A DNA stretch of 64,000 nt, from the NCBI RefSeq assembly GCF_030867095.1, contig NC_081824.1, positions 344,652,203-344,716,202 of the forward strand, in the 5' to 3' direction. The position numbers and the translations under genes are program-made. The notes under the pieces were generated by a model. It ran no database searches. It was not told where the DNA came from and worked only from the letters and a program-made list of their open reading frames with translations. Shown piece by piece: positions 38,835-49,647 of the stretch (positions are counted from its first letter, which is position 1; every line of letters begins with the position of its first letter). The stretch is from Alligator mississippiensis (Eukaryota; Chordata; Crocodylia; Alligatoridae).

Positions 38835-38846
38835 CCTCACGTGAGG
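38835..38846. promoter_or_regulatory. palindromic E-box CCTCACGTGAGG
   Basis: A perfect 12-bp palindrome centred on CACGTG, about 360 bp upstream of the TBC1D8 start codon. The TCACGTGA core fits bHLH-zip factors such as USF, MAX or the TFEB/MITF group. Function is inferred. Confidence 0.5.
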
Positions 38847-38935
38847 GGGGGTCGCCTTCCCTCGCTGCTAGGGCGCAGACACCCCCACCCTTCAGTCCTG
38901 CTTGTGGGTAAAATCGGGGTCTCCTTTCCCCTCCC

Positions 38936-39350
38936 CGCCACACGCTCACACTCACTCATGCCCGACATCTCACTCACACACATTCGCACTCATCCTATCA
39001 CACATGGGTGCGCGCACACTCATCCCCTCTGTCTTACACACTCGCGCATCTCCATCTCTTACGCACACCTGCACTCATCCCCTGTATCACACACATGGGT
39101 GTGCACACACATCCCCTCCATCTCTCTCTCTCACACATACACACTCATCCTATCACACATGGGCACACACGCGTTCCTCCTGTCTTACACACACACTCAT
39201 CCCCTCCACCACTCGCTCACCCTCTTCATATCTCTCTCACACACACACACACACACACGCATTTCATACTCATCCCCTCTATTACACACTCGTACACATG
39301 CATCCCCTCCATCTGCAACACATACACACACACATGCACACACCCCTTCC
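38936..39350. repeat. CA-rich imperfect satellite upstream of TBC1D8
   Basis: About 400 bp of (CA)n mixed with a recurring cactcatcccctc-type unit, including a pure (CA) run at 39237-39259. The long ORF that crosses it (HTHPL-type repeats) is a by-product of the repeat, not a gene. Confidence 0.9.
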
Positions 39351-39369
39351 AGCCGGCTCCCTGAGCATG

Positions 39370-41830
39370 CTGCAAGGACACTGTTTTGCTCTTCCCTCAT
39401 CCCTCCCATTTTCCTCCTCCAAAAGAGGGGGAAAATGGGAGGGATGAGGGAAGAGAGGGGGCATCTTCCCTAAGCAGGGTTGGGGTATGTGTGTATCAGG
39501 CATCTGCAATGTTTTGGGGCCAGGTGCCAAAAAACCTCGCAACCTCCATTTGTAAGATGTGGTTGTGCCAGGGGCGGATGGTGTGGGAGCTATGAGGGGC
39601 CTCATCGTTGTGGTAATGCAACCCCAGCCACTTCCCAACAGTGGTTGGGGTCCTGGGGGAACCCCAATGTCTGCATGAACCTGTTGCTGGCAACGAGCTG
39701 GGCTGGGGCTCCAAGGACCCCAGTGCAGCTGCTTGCAGCCTCCCTGCTACCTGCTGTGGGCAGCCTGGGCTCTGGGCAGCCGCAGGGGCCTGCCTTGTCC
39801 CAAGCAAAATGGTTTCACATGCCATGCTCTGGCACGCATGTCAGGGGTTGCTAACCTTTGGTACACACACACAACACACTCTTAAATATATATATTCCCG
39901 CAATTAATAGCCCCATTGCCCTTCCAGGAAGATGAACTCTAGTTATTTGCTGCAGTCTAGTCTACCCCTTGATGAGTGATGGCTAAAGGCATATGCAGCC
40001 TACCCTCAGCATCACAACAAACCCAGGACCCTGCCCCTAGACATATCAGGGCACTAATATACCTGCCAACATGCTTTGACAGTCCCTTGGGACACTGAAA
40101 ATTGGCACATAGCTGCATCATTTCAGACACAAGCCATGTGTATTTCAAAGTGAGCCTGTAACCACTGGACTGCTTGGTCGGCTCTATGTGTATCTATACA
40201 TTGAGCTGAATAATGTTCATGCTATATAGCTGCTTTCATGGTCACACGATGATGAGGAGGGGAAGAAGAGCTCCATAGGGTTTTTTTCCCCTGGATCCCA
40301 GCCTAGGACCTGAGCTTGCACTCGCTTAGGAATTTAGGAATATGCTAAACTTAAAAGCTCATGGTCATGAATTTGTATGCTTCAAGTTAAGTACCTTATA
40401 GTTAATGCCTGTGAGATCTCTTAGCTCTCCACAGTAAGAAAGAAATCAGATACTGAACATGACTAAAAGGTCTAGTGTGAGGATTACCCAAATTACAGTA
40501 TTTATTGTTCGTATTAGTGTAACACCCAAGTGCCTGATCCTGGTTTGCTGCACAAATGCAGAAGAGAAAGTCAGTTGCAGCAAACAGCTTACAGCTTACA
40601 CTCATTTGAGAATCATGTGAAATCTATCTGGCATCAAAAGAAGTTAGGCAAGCCACTGGTGGGAGGGGGTGTTAATTATTATTGTTGTTTTCCCAGTTGT
40701 TTTGTTTTTTGTTTCCTTTCTAGAAAAGCCTAAATCTTGGAGTCTGCATGGAGAAAATCTAGCAGACTAGGACATTTCACACTAGTTTTTGTCTTAGAAA
40801 ATGCATGTATTCCCCTTGCCTATTTAAATGGGTATGAAGAGCAGCTTTCTAACACCAAATGCCACCATTGTAAAAAACAGACATCATTTTACAATGTGAA
40901 TGCAGGTTAAATAATCCTGATTACTCTTGAAATGTGAATGTCTGATTCCATGACCGAAGTTTTCTCCCTTACGATTCTGCTCACAAATAATAGCAAATCT
41001 GAAGTAATTCTTTACAAGCACTACAGTAACTGAGATCAGAGTCTCCTGCAATCTCTTATTTTAGATTATAGGCTCAGTCCTATGGGACAAATCATGTAAT
41101 TCTAATGTGGGGAAAGTTCCCAATTAATGGAGAATTTCAATTATGGAATGAGAAATGTGGCCTTCTACTTGCAAGAACTACAAGAAATTATACCTATTGC
41201 AAATTTTAAAAACTGCAGCTAGTTGCAGACTTCTTCAGGGCATGGGTAGTGGTAATCATGCTGTCTAGCTTACTTCCTAGATGCTAATGGAATAGCCTGC
41301 GGCCAAGCCAATTTTGTACTTTGCTCTAGCCTACTGGATTTCAAACTGTTCCCCAGAACCCAGCAGTTCTGCAGTAAGTGATCAGAGGTTCTGCAAAGAG
41401 ACTGGGGGCAATGATGGAGCAGGTCAGGAGGTCATGAGCTACCATTGCCAGGATCACACAGCCTGCAAAGCTGAGAGTAGCAGATTTGCAGCACTAGCGG
41501 ATTTGCAGCAGCAGAAGTAATATTAAAAGGTTCTGCGACTTTAGGAAGTTTGAAAACCACTGCCTTAGTCTATTTTCCCCTTGTCTCCACACATCACATG
41601 CACATGTAAGCCCTGATCTTCATTTTTACACAAGTGCCAGAATTTTATTTTCAGACAAAGCAGTAGCAAGCAAAAGGAACAGTGATTGTTCTCCTAGCCT
41701 AAGTCTGGCCACATCTTCTCATTAACAAAAGGAACAGATGACTGGCAGTACAGGAATAAGGATGTTGATATGGTCTTTTAAAAAAAAAATACTGAAGGAA
41801 AGTCAGGTTCTTTAAAATCTGTGCTCAGTA
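39370..41830. other. intergenic stretch without a recognised gene
   Basis: Starts with an inverted repeat (ccctcatccctcccattttc at 39395-39414, complement at 39433-39452). GC-rich to about 39850, then AT-rich. No ORF matches a known family. Confidence 0.6.
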
Positions 41831-41833
41831 AAT

Positions 41834-41993
41834 GCAGAAGGCAGGGCAGGATGACACGTTAGAGACTAACTGGTTCAGAGAGATGTAAGATTTCGTAGGC
41901 AACAGCCTACTTCATCAGACACTGTGGCCTGTGCAAGCTTATACCTCTCTGAACCAGTTAGTCTCTAAAGTGCCATCCTGTCCAACCTTCTGC
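41834..41993 (-). mobile_element. PLE-derived foldback with perfect hammerhead stem II
   Basis: Arms 41834-41882 and 41945-41993 are inverted copies (ttagagactaactggttcag and complement). Between them the minus strand reads CTGATGA, A, GTAGGC, TGTT, GCCTAC, GAAA (41918 down to 41891): an intact hammerhead catalytic core with a 6-bp stem II. Stem III is decayed. The arm tail resembles the PLE-linked terminus gttagtct...aggtgcca known to me from sauropsid genomes. Confidence 0.8.
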
Positions 41994-42667
41994 TTGACTC
42001 TACTCACACAGCTAACTGCCTCCCTTTCTCCATTTGGTATATGAGTGGGATGGGGCAGTGGTTTTTCTTCTCATAAAGCAGCTAGGGCAGCATGTCAGTC
42101 CTCATTTAATAAAATAATTTCTTAGTGTAGCTAGATTTGTGAATATTTGTTCCTTTGTCAATATTTCTTAACTTACATTTATTGCCTTTTTTTATATTCA
42201 ACCTTGGGCTTTGTGCTAATTCATTTGAAAAGTTTTTGAAAAGAGAACTGACTGACTTGTTGGTTTCTAACAAGACTTTTGTTCCATGAGGACTTTTTTT
42301 CTTGAGGCTAGAGACCTAGCAAAAGACAGGGAAGCAAGAATAAAATAGGTTTCTATTTTAGTATCACATGTCACACACATGCCACTGTTGATTACCTCTC
42401 AAGACCTGCCTTTTATTGAGCATAACCAACAGTATTCCTTCAGCGCTGAGGCTGTTTAACCGTATCAAAATTGGTTCAACGGTCATTAAAATCAAAAGAT
42501 GTTACAATTTATTTCTTCAAAATAAGATGTTGTGGTATGTAGAATCAGTTAGAAGGAGTTAACATTAAAAAAAAGATAAATGACTTGAGGAGCATGAGGT
42601 GGAGATGGACAGAAAACTAACCCAGGATAACATAGAAAAATACGGTATGTACAATTCATAGTACATA

Positions 42668-42886
42668 CTGGGTGCATCTACAAGACACTAACTGCCAGTA
42701 GCCTCATAACACAGCACAGTAGTGTGCCAAACAAAACTCATACTAATACAGCACTGTGCAGTAGTATTAGGCTACTGCACAGTTAGCACTTGTAAAAGCC
42801 CATGTGCTGGTGGTACTTGGTTATGCAAGAACTAACCTTAATGCGCAATAACTGCATCACATTAATGAACATGTAGATGCACCCAC
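42668..42886. mobile_element. 219-bp hairpin MITE flanked by TA
   Basis: Terminal inverted repeats ctgggtgcatctac and gtagatgcacccac, flanked by TA on both sides. The interior has a second inverted pair around gcactgtgcagtag. Possibly related to MITEs described from crocodilians (Chompy); family assignment is not proven. Confidence 0.75.
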
Positions 42887-43475
42887 TATAATAAAAACTC
42901 AAGGAAAACTGGGGGAAAATTATGATTCTTTCCTCAAGATAAAACAGGGATGGCTGTATGTTGAGTGCCATGAAATCCAACTAAAGCTAAGTATTAGCTG
43001 CAGGAAGAAAGATTTATATTTTCATATCAATTTCCAATCCAGAGCACTGAAGCAACAAGACACATAGGCGTTTTCTTCCTAGTTTTCTTCTATGACAGAG
43101 GAAGCAGCAGACAGGTCTGGACACAGGCATGGACGAACCAGGTGGCCACCCAGGGCCCGAACAGAAAGGGGGCCTAAAAATGGTAATATTAATTATTTTT
43201 ATTATTATTATCATTATATCTGGCATTATATCTTGACTCTGTCTTCCCATGACAATATCATAATCAAAGTATGGACATATTATGTAGAATGGGGGTTCTA
43301 AAACTATGGTCTGTGAACCATCTGTTGTCCATGAGGGCATAGTAAATGGTCTGCAGTCAGCCTGCAAATTTCATCAGCCACACACTCAAAGAGGGCTCAC
43401 TAAGTGGCATAATAATTCCTGGCTGAAAAGCAGTGCCATAGCCTCTCCCTTACTACATAACCTAATGCTCTAGAT

Positions 43476-43659
43476 CAGTGGTTTTCAACCTGTGGTCCAC
43501 AGACCCCTGGGGGTCTGGAGACTATGTCTAAGGGGTCTGCAGAAGATAACTATGATCAATCAAAAGTACGTGAATACTCACACTTATAATTCAAAGGGGT
43601 CTGCACCTCCATTCAAAATTTTTTAGGGATCTGCAAATGAAAAAGGTTGAAAACTACTG
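43476..43659 (+). mobile_element. 184-bp hAT MITE with exact 8-bp TSD
   Basis: Terminal repeats cagtggttttcaacct and aggttgaaaactactg match at 15 of 16 positions. Flanked by ctctagat on both sides (43468-43475 and 43660-43667), the classic hAT target duplication. Same family as 22623-22806. Confidence 0.95.
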
Positions 43660-43894
43660 CTCTAGATGCAGCCCTGGCCTAGAGAACCACTGTAAAAGGT
43701 GTAGGAGGGTGTTTGGGAGGGGTGAAGCCCCCCCACCTCTCCAAAGAGGGAGGTACTTTACCCAAGTAGGGTTGTTTGGAAAGTGGAGCCACTTCTTCCT
43801 GGGGAAACAAGTGAAGGAAACATTTTAGAGAAATCTCATATTTTGAATGGTATGTGTGTGGTGGCCTATTAGAAATGCTGGGGGTTGATAATGA

Positions 43895-44057
43895 TGCAAA
43901 AGGTATGGATTAATTAGGATGAGTGCAAAGTACAGCACTTAGAGAAGAAGGTATTTAGGCAAATGAGAACGCAGCAATGCTGCAGAAGATCTGGGGATCA
44001 TATCAGATCACAAACAGAAAATGGCAACAATAGCATGTTGTTGTGAAAAAAGTAAAA
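43895..44057 (+). mobile_element. old CR1 fragment, part before the PLE insertion
   Basis: Decayed CR1 ORF2 C-terminal region (gagtgcaaagtacagcactt, then gatctggggatcat and tgttgttgtgaaaaaagt). It continues at 46166 after the PLE. Confidence 0.75.
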
Positions 44058-44064
44058 CTCATAC

Positions 44065-44790
44065 ATAATCAGCAACACATGCCACCACAACAACCTCTCT
44101 TTACCAGAGAAAAAGGCCATAGAATCTCTAATATCTAACCACCAAATAGTAATAAAACCAGGAGATAAAGGAGGAGCCATAGTCATCCTAAACCGGGAGG
44201 ATTACATAAAGGAAGCCAACAGACAGCTCTCTGACACCACCTACTACAAAGAACTACAAGAAGATCCTACTTCCCTTTTCACCAAAAAACTCAACAATAC
44301 CATCAAATCATTTCCATCAAGACTACAAGAAAAACTACAGACCTTGATCCCCCTGCTACCTAACCCGGGGACTTTTTACATGCTCCCTAAAATCCACAAA
44401 CAAGGGAACCCTGGCAGACCTATCATATCCAACCATGGGACCGTAACTGAGGAAATATCAGGTTTCGTTGAATCAATCCTAAAACCGCTCGTCACCCACA
44501 GAGCAAGTTTTGTACAAGACACTACAGACTTTCTACAGAAACTTAAAAACATAGACTACCTTCCCAGCAACACACTCCTAGCCACCATGGACGTTACCAG
44601 CCTATATACCAACATCCCACACCAGGATGGCAACCAAGCCTGCCTTACATATCTACAGGAACAAGATTACATCCCAGAATACAGACCCAAAGACATTACT
44701 GACCTTATACACTTCATCCTCACACACAACAATTTCACTTTTAATAATCAACACTTCCTCCAGATGATGGGAAACAGCTATGGGCACTAA
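44065..44790 (+). pseudogene. PLE ORF, N-terminal and RT part (frameshifted)
   Basis: Open from the insertion border to a TAA at 44788. No natural start is left; the element is truncated. It reads IVIKPGDKGGAIVIL (44129 onward), a PLE hallmark. Next come FYMLPKIHKQGNPGRPIIS and MDVTSLYTNIPH, RT motif A with its catalytic aspartate (near 44590). Near 44778-44788 the frame changes from 1 to 2 at the motif B region, so the protein ends early at NSYGH. Penelope-type RTs resemble telomerase RT and use the endonuclease-cut target as primer. Confidence 0.93.
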
Positions 44791-45967
44791 AATGGCCCCA
44801 CAGTATGCCAACCTTTTTATGAGCCACCTGGAAGAAGACTTCCTCAAGAACTGCACCATCAAACCCTTGCTATACTTAAGATACATCGATGACATCTTCA
44901 TAATTTGGACTGACAACCTGCAATCTCTGATTGAGTTCCAGCAGAAATTCAACAATCACCATCCCTCCATCCAACTTTCTCTAGAATACTCCAGCACCAA
45001 CATCTCCTTTTTAGACACAATGATCAGTATCCAGAAGGGTAAAATACAGACCACAGTATACAAGAAACCCACAGACCAACATACATATCTGCACAGAACC
45101 AGCAATCACCCTAAACACACCAAAAAAGCTGTGATATACAGCCAAGCCCTCAGATACCACCGCATTTGTACTGAAGAGAACACCCAGGATTGCCACCTCA
45201 CCTATCTTAAAAAGGCTTTCACCCAGCAAGGACACTCGTCCAGAGAGGTAGATCGCATGTTTAAAAGAGCCACCCAGATACCACGTGAAGAACTGCTGCA
45301 GTACAGAAGAAAAACCCCTACAACTTGCACACCGCTGGTTATGACCTATCACCCCTCCCTTGAACCTGTACAGAAAATCCTAAAAAAATTGCAACCCATA
45401 CTAGACAGAGACCCTATTCTTAAAAAGATCTTCCCAGAGCCACCCATCCTAGCCTTCAAACAAGCACCAAACCTCACCAACCTCATCACCAGAAGCAAAT
45501 TTCCTCAAGCCCAGAACACACTGAAAGGATCCAGACCGTGCCATGACAAGAAATGCAAAACCTGCCAACACATCTCCACCACCCCCACTATTACTACACC
45601 CCACAACAGAGACATCAGCATCCCTGGATCTTACAGCTGCACCTCCAGAAATGTAATATACCTCATCCAATGCACCAAATGCCCTGATGGGAAATATGTA
45701 GGAGAGACCAAACAACTGCGCACCAGAATGAGCGCACACCGGAAATCCATCAAAGACAGAAATACCCAATTACTGGTGGGGGCACATTTCTCACAGGAGG
45801 GCCACTCTCTCTCCAATCTCTCAGTCCTGATCCTCAAGGGAAATTTACACAACAATTCCCGGAGACGAGCCTATGAGCTCCATTTCATCAACCTGCTGGA
45901 TACTAAAGATCATGGACTAAACATAGACATTGGATTTTTGATACATTATAATCTGCCTGGCAACTGA
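44780..45967 (+). pseudogene. PLE ORF, RT motifs B-C and GIY-YIG endonuclease
   Basis: 395-codon frame continuing the RT after one frameshift: MGTKMAPQYANLF (motif B), RYIDDIFIIW (motif C with the DD pair, near 44880) and STNISFLDT. A cysteine-rich linker CHDKKCKTCQ follows. The last 110 or so residues are a GIY-YIG nuclease: VIYLIQCTKC, then KYVGETKQLRTRMSAHRKS with the catalytic arginine, and a downstream YELHFINLLD with the metal-binding glutamate. Stop TGA at 45965-45967. Apart from the frameshift at its start, this part has no stop, so the insertion is fairly young. As it stands the element cannot encode one full protein. Confidence 0.95.
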
Positions 45968-46052
45968 CTCCCCAGCCCAGCCCAGCCCCTGGCTTCTTTA
46001 CTTTTCATTCCATCCAGGAAGAGCACACACCAACTGCTGCAGCTTCCTTAGC

Positions 46053-46079
46053 CTGACGAAGGGTTTTTTGAACCCGAAA
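46053..46079 (+). ncRNA. hammerhead-like ribozyme core in the PLE 3' UTR
   Basis: CTGACGA (46053-46059), then a stem II (GGGTT/AACCC), then GAAA (46076-46079). GAAAGCTTGCTT after the core allows a minimal 3-bp stem III (AGC/GCT) with a 2-base loop and U at the cleavage position. Hammerhead motifs with minimal stem III are known from Penelope-like elements. Activity is inferred; such minimal forms usually need a dimer. Confidence 0.65.
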
Positions 46080-46165
46080 GCTTGCTTAATAACTATTCTC
46101 CAACTATTTGGGTTGGTTTAATAAAAGATATTAAATTCACCCAAGGAACCTTGTCAACCTCATAC

Positions 46166-46745
46166 TGAGGCATACAAATAGGAGTGTTATGTATGACAGG
46201 AAATAATTCTTCCACTGTACTCAGCAGTGGGACAGCCTCAACTGGCATGCTGTATCTGGTTTTACACACTACCCTTCAAGAAAGATATGGACCAGCTGAA
46301 GAAAGTGTTAACAAGGAGCAACAACAATGATTAGAGTAATGATCCATGAGGAATGCTTACAGAACTAAATACTTGGGCTTGTTTAATCTAGAGAAAAAAG
46401 AATGAAAAGAAATGACAGCTTTCAAATATGTGAAAAAGGATGCTACAACGTAGATGTTCTCCATGTCCACTGAGGATAGGACAAGAACTAATGGACTTAC
46501 ATTACAGCAAGGGAGATTTAGATTAGACATTAGGAAAAGCTTTCCAACTGTAAGAATAGGTAAGCACAGGAATAGGTTACTTGGGGAAGCTGTGAAATCT
46601 CCATCATGTTTTTAATACCAGCTTAGACAAACATCTGTCAGGAATGGTTTAGCTAGAGTTGATCCTGCCATTGAACAAAGAAATAAACTACCTGGCTGCT
46701 CAGCATCCCTTTCAGACTAATTTTCAACAATTCAGTGATTCCCTA
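46166..46745 (+). mobile_element. old CR1 fragment, part after the PLE insertion
   Basis: Continues the CR1 at 43895: ggaaataattcttccactgt, then tcaagaaagatatggacc, gggagatttagattagacat and a CR1-like tail. Many substitutions. Confidence 0.8.
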
Positions 46746-47515
46746 TCATGTAATGCAGTTATCTGTACTTGGCAGAGGAAGGCCCCCTAGCTATTTACTG
46801 GGTAGATCCAGCAGCCAGTGTCTATATAGGATTTGGATATTCTAAGAATCTTCCTTCAAAATCCCACCAGAGGCAACAGTCCTGCACAGAAAGGAAAAAA
46901 TGGGTATCCATCCATACTATTAGAGAAACGCCAGAGGTATGCCTCAGCCCTCTGAAACAGAAGTATGAATTCTGCAGGTATTCTCATATAAATCCTAAAA
47001 AAGAGCAGGAATACTGCTGCCTGTGTTACCTAATATCCTCAGTTCCATTAAAGCTGAGAAGCAAGAAAAGGTAAATTTCAATAAAAAGAATATTAATTTG
47101 GAAGAAATGAATATGAGCAGAAAGAAAATACGGCTTCTGAACTCCTTCCATCCTTAATATACCATATGAAAAGGATTGTGTTTGAGTTATTTATGATGGC
47201 TTATCTCTAGGTGTAAATACCTTAACAAATAGCACAAGAGAGTGAATTTGCAGACTACTTTAAAGCTTCTAGAGTTACCATACAGTTCTGGGGAAAATTT
47301 CACAGAGAAAGAGTACTATATATGCTTGGGTCATAGCACAGTATATTCAGACAGTAAGTTGTGGGTTAGACTCTGATCTTGTAGCCTTGTTTGCCACCAA
47401 CTTAATTTGTGAACTTGGGAAAGTTGTTAACTTCTCCCTGCATCAATTTACCCATCTTTAAAGTCAGTGTAATTTTTCTTTACAAACTGTAGGGGTGCAG
47501 AGAAGTTTCCTAATG

Positions 47516-47795
47516 CAGGGGTACCAAACTCAGATGAGTGGTGCAGGGCCAGTCCCCAGGCCAGAGCAGGCCCATGGCCCTGTCACCTGCATGCCCAATC
47601 CCATGCATGTGACACCTGCCTGGGCTGTTCTGGGATGTTGGCCTGTGTGTGAACTGCAAGCACCATAGCTGGAGACGGGCCCCAGCAAGCACCACATGCA
47701 GCACAGGGCCAGCCAGCACATGTGAGTCAGTGGGACAGTGCTGGGGGCAGATGATGGAGCTCCATGAGTCAGATCTGTATGTTTTGACACCCCTG
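47516..47795. mobile_element. hAT-like element with 8-bp TSD
   Basis: Ends caggggtaccaaactca and tgttttgacacccctg are inverted repeats. Flanks tcctaatg (47508-47515) and acctaatg (47796-47803) match at 7 of 8 positions. GC-rich interior. Confidence 0.88.
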
Positions 47796-48149
47796 ACCTA
47801 ATGTATTAGAAATAGGGTACTTGTGTGTAAGGCTAATTATGGGCCCAAAGCTGTATCTACTTGGCAATGGTGCCCTCCAGCACCGCTTCACAGCCTCATA
47901 AACTGAAGCAGTACAGCTGCATCCACACTGCACTTTGGGTAGGCTAATTTTCATAAGCCAGGGCTTAATTGGCCCTGTCCATTCAGCAGTGCTAATTAGC
48001 CCACCCAAAGTGTGGTGTGGGTACAGCTACACTGCTTCTGGTTTCAAAGGCAGGACTCCCAAAGCAGCATGGTGTGCTTAGGTGCATCTCTGCAGAGGAT
48101 AGCAGGTTTACCAGATACATATGAATTAAGTGTGGGTAAGACCTGGCCC

Positions 48150-49440
48150 TAGGATTCATAGATTCATAGATGTTAGGGTCGGAAGGGACCCCAATAGACC
48201 ATCAAGTCCGACCCCCTGCATCGGCAGGAAAGAGTGCTGGGTCTAGATGACCCCAGCTAGATGCATATCCAACCTCCTCTTGAAGACCCCCAGGGTAGGG
48301 GAGAGCACCACCTCCCTTGGGAGCCCGTTCCAGACCTTGGCCACTCGAACTGTGAAGAAGTTCTTCCTAATGTCCAGTCTAAATCTGCTCTCTGCTAGCT
48401 TGTGGCCATTATTTCTTGTAACCCCTGGGGGCGCCTTGGTGAATAAAACCTCACCAATTCCCTTCTGTGCCCCCGTAATGAACTTATAGGCAGCCACAAG
48501 GTCGCCTCTCAACCTTCTCTTGCGGAGGCTGAAAAGGTCCAGGTTCTCTAGTCTCTCCTCATAGGGCTTGGCCTGCAAGCCCTTAACCATACGAGTGGCC
48601 CTTCTCTGGACCCTCTCCAGGTTATCCGCATCCCTCTTGAAGTGCGGTGCACAGAATTGCACACAGTACTCCAACTGCGGTCTGACCAGCACCCGATAGA
48701 GGGGAAGTATCACCTCTTTGGATCTATTCGTCATGCATTTGCTGATGCATGATAAAGTGCCATTAGCTTTTCTGATGGCTTCGTCACACTGCCGACTCAC
48801 GTTCATCTTGGAGTCCACTAGGACTTCAAGATCCCTTTCTGCTTCTGTGCCACCAAGGAAGTCATTTCCTAGGCAGTAGGTATGCTGGACATTTTTCCTC
48901 CCTAGGTGCAGCACTTTGCATTTCTCCTTGTTGAATTGCATTCTGTTGTTTTCTGCCCACTTGTCCAATCTATCCAGGTCTGCTTGCAGCTGTTCCCTGC
49001 CCTCCATTGTGTCCACTTGTCCCCACAGTTTTGTGTCATCCGCAAACTTGGACTGAGTACACTTCACTCCCTCGTCCAAGTTGCTGATGAAGACATTGAA
49101 GAGTATCGGTCCTAGGACCGAGCCCTGCGGGACCCCACTGCCCACACCCTTCCAGGTCGAAACCGACCCATGTACCACGACTCTCTGGGTGCGACCTTCT
49201 AGCCAATTCGCCACCCACCAGACTATGTAGTCATCCAAGTCACAGCCTCTTAACTTGTTCACCAGTATGGGGTGAGATACCGTATCGAAGGCCTTCCTGA
49301 AGTCTAAGTATACGACATCAACCCCTACTCCTGTGTCCAGGCGTTTCGTAACCTGGTCATAAAAAGAGACTAGATTAGTCAGGCATGATCTACCTACTAC
49401 GAACCCGTGCTGGTTTCCTCTCAGCATAATTAAGCCTGCC
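48150..49440 (-). mobile_element. young CR1 LINE, 5'-truncated, clean frame
   Basis: 3' end near 48154 (attcatagattcatagatg, the CR1 8-bp tail repeat read in reverse); 5' truncation near 49435. It carries an unbroken ORF2 C-terminal part. Same subfamily as 62954-63367. Confidence 0.95.
48243..49427 (-). CDS. CR1 ORF2 C-terminal part (reverse transcriptase)
   Basis: 394 codons with no stop. It begins inside the RT domain (NQHGFVVGRSCLTNLVSFYD), then VDVVYLDFRKAFDTVSHPIL (motif A, catalytic D), GVPQGSVLGPILFNVF (motif B) and [12 protein letters not shown] (motif C, DD pair). The thumb and C-terminal region follow (KCKVLHLGRKN, LERVQRRATRMVKGL, SRFRLDIRKNFFTVRVAKVW). The first methionine is not the natural start: full CR1 ORF2 is over 900 residues with an N-terminal AP-like endonuclease that is missing here. 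Not expected to be mobile. Confidence 0.95.
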   Translation of the reverse strand: MLRGNQHGFVVGRSCLTNLVSFYDQVTKRLDTGVGVDVVYLDFRKAFDTVSHPILVNKLRGCDLDDYIVWWVANWLEGRTQRVVVHGSVSTWKGVGSGVPQGSVLGPILFNVFISNLDEGVKCTQSKFADDTKLWGQVDTMEGREQLQADLDRLDKWAENNRMQFNKEKCKVLHLGRKNVQHTYCLGNDFLGGTEAERDLEVLVDSKMNVSRQCDEAIRKANGTLSCISKCMTNRSKEVILPLYRVLVRPQLEYCVQFCAPHFKRDADNLERVQRRATRMVKGLQAKPYEERLENLDLFSLRKRRLRGDLVAAYKFITGAQKGIGEVLFTKAPPGVTRNNGHKLAESRFRLDIRKNFFTVRVAKVWNGLPREVVLSPTLGVFKRRLDMHLAGVI

Positions 49441-49469
49441 GGGCTCTCACAAATGTGAGGCTACACTTA

Positions 49470-49634
49470 GAATCATAGAAAGTAGGGTGGGAAGGGATCT
49501 CAGGAGGTCATCTAGTCCAACCCCTGCTCAAAGCAGAATCATCCCCAACTAGATCATCCCAGCCAAGGCTTTGTCTAGCTGGGTTCTGAAAACCTCCAAG
49601 GATGGAGCTTCCACCAGCTTTCTGGGTAAACTTA
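49470..49634 (-). mobile_element. second CR1 3' end fragment
   Basis: aatcatagaaagtagggtgg followed by gaggtcatctagtccaaccc is an inverted CR1 tail of a different subfamily from the adjoining copy. It may continue after the PLE at 50120. Confidence 0.85.
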
Positions 49635-49647
49635 TAGCATCATACTA

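Larger units (their letters stand above)
37880..38900. promoter_or_regulatory. TBC1D8: CpG island, likely TBC1D8 promoter
   Basis: Very GC- and CpG-rich block around exon 1, in sharp contrast to its AT-rich surroundings. It holds GC boxes (cgcccgcccgccc near 38694-38706), a (ggccc)n run at 38611-38633 and a 12-bp palindrome at 38835-38846. No TATA box was seen upstream of the exon. Long ORFs across the block on both strands are high-GC shadows. Confidence 0.85.
44065..46158 (+). mobile_element. Penelope-like element, 5'-truncated, inserted in CR1
   Basis: 2.09-kb retroelement holding most of a Penelope-like ORF (RT then GIY-YIG endonuclease) and a 3' UTR with a hammerhead-like core. Flanks share ctcatac (44058-44064 and 46159-46165), a 7-bp target duplication. 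It splits a CR1: the left part ends at gaaaaaagtaaaa and the right part resumes at tgaggcatacaaataggagtg. The tail caaggaaccttgtcaac lacks the last 40 or so bases (gaccaacacggctacaacc) seen at other PLE ends here, so the 3' end may also be shortened. Confidence 0.92.

Noticed and set aside
38208..39473. 421-codon plus-strand ORF (and companions of 95-182 codons)
   Set aside because: It runs through the CpG island and then the CA-rich satellite; its HTHPL-type repeats and proline/arginine runs follow from base composition. TBC1D8 exon 1 is on the other strand.
45011..45855. Minus-strand ORFs of 74-113 codons
   Set aside because: Shadows of the PLE coding frame on the plus strand.
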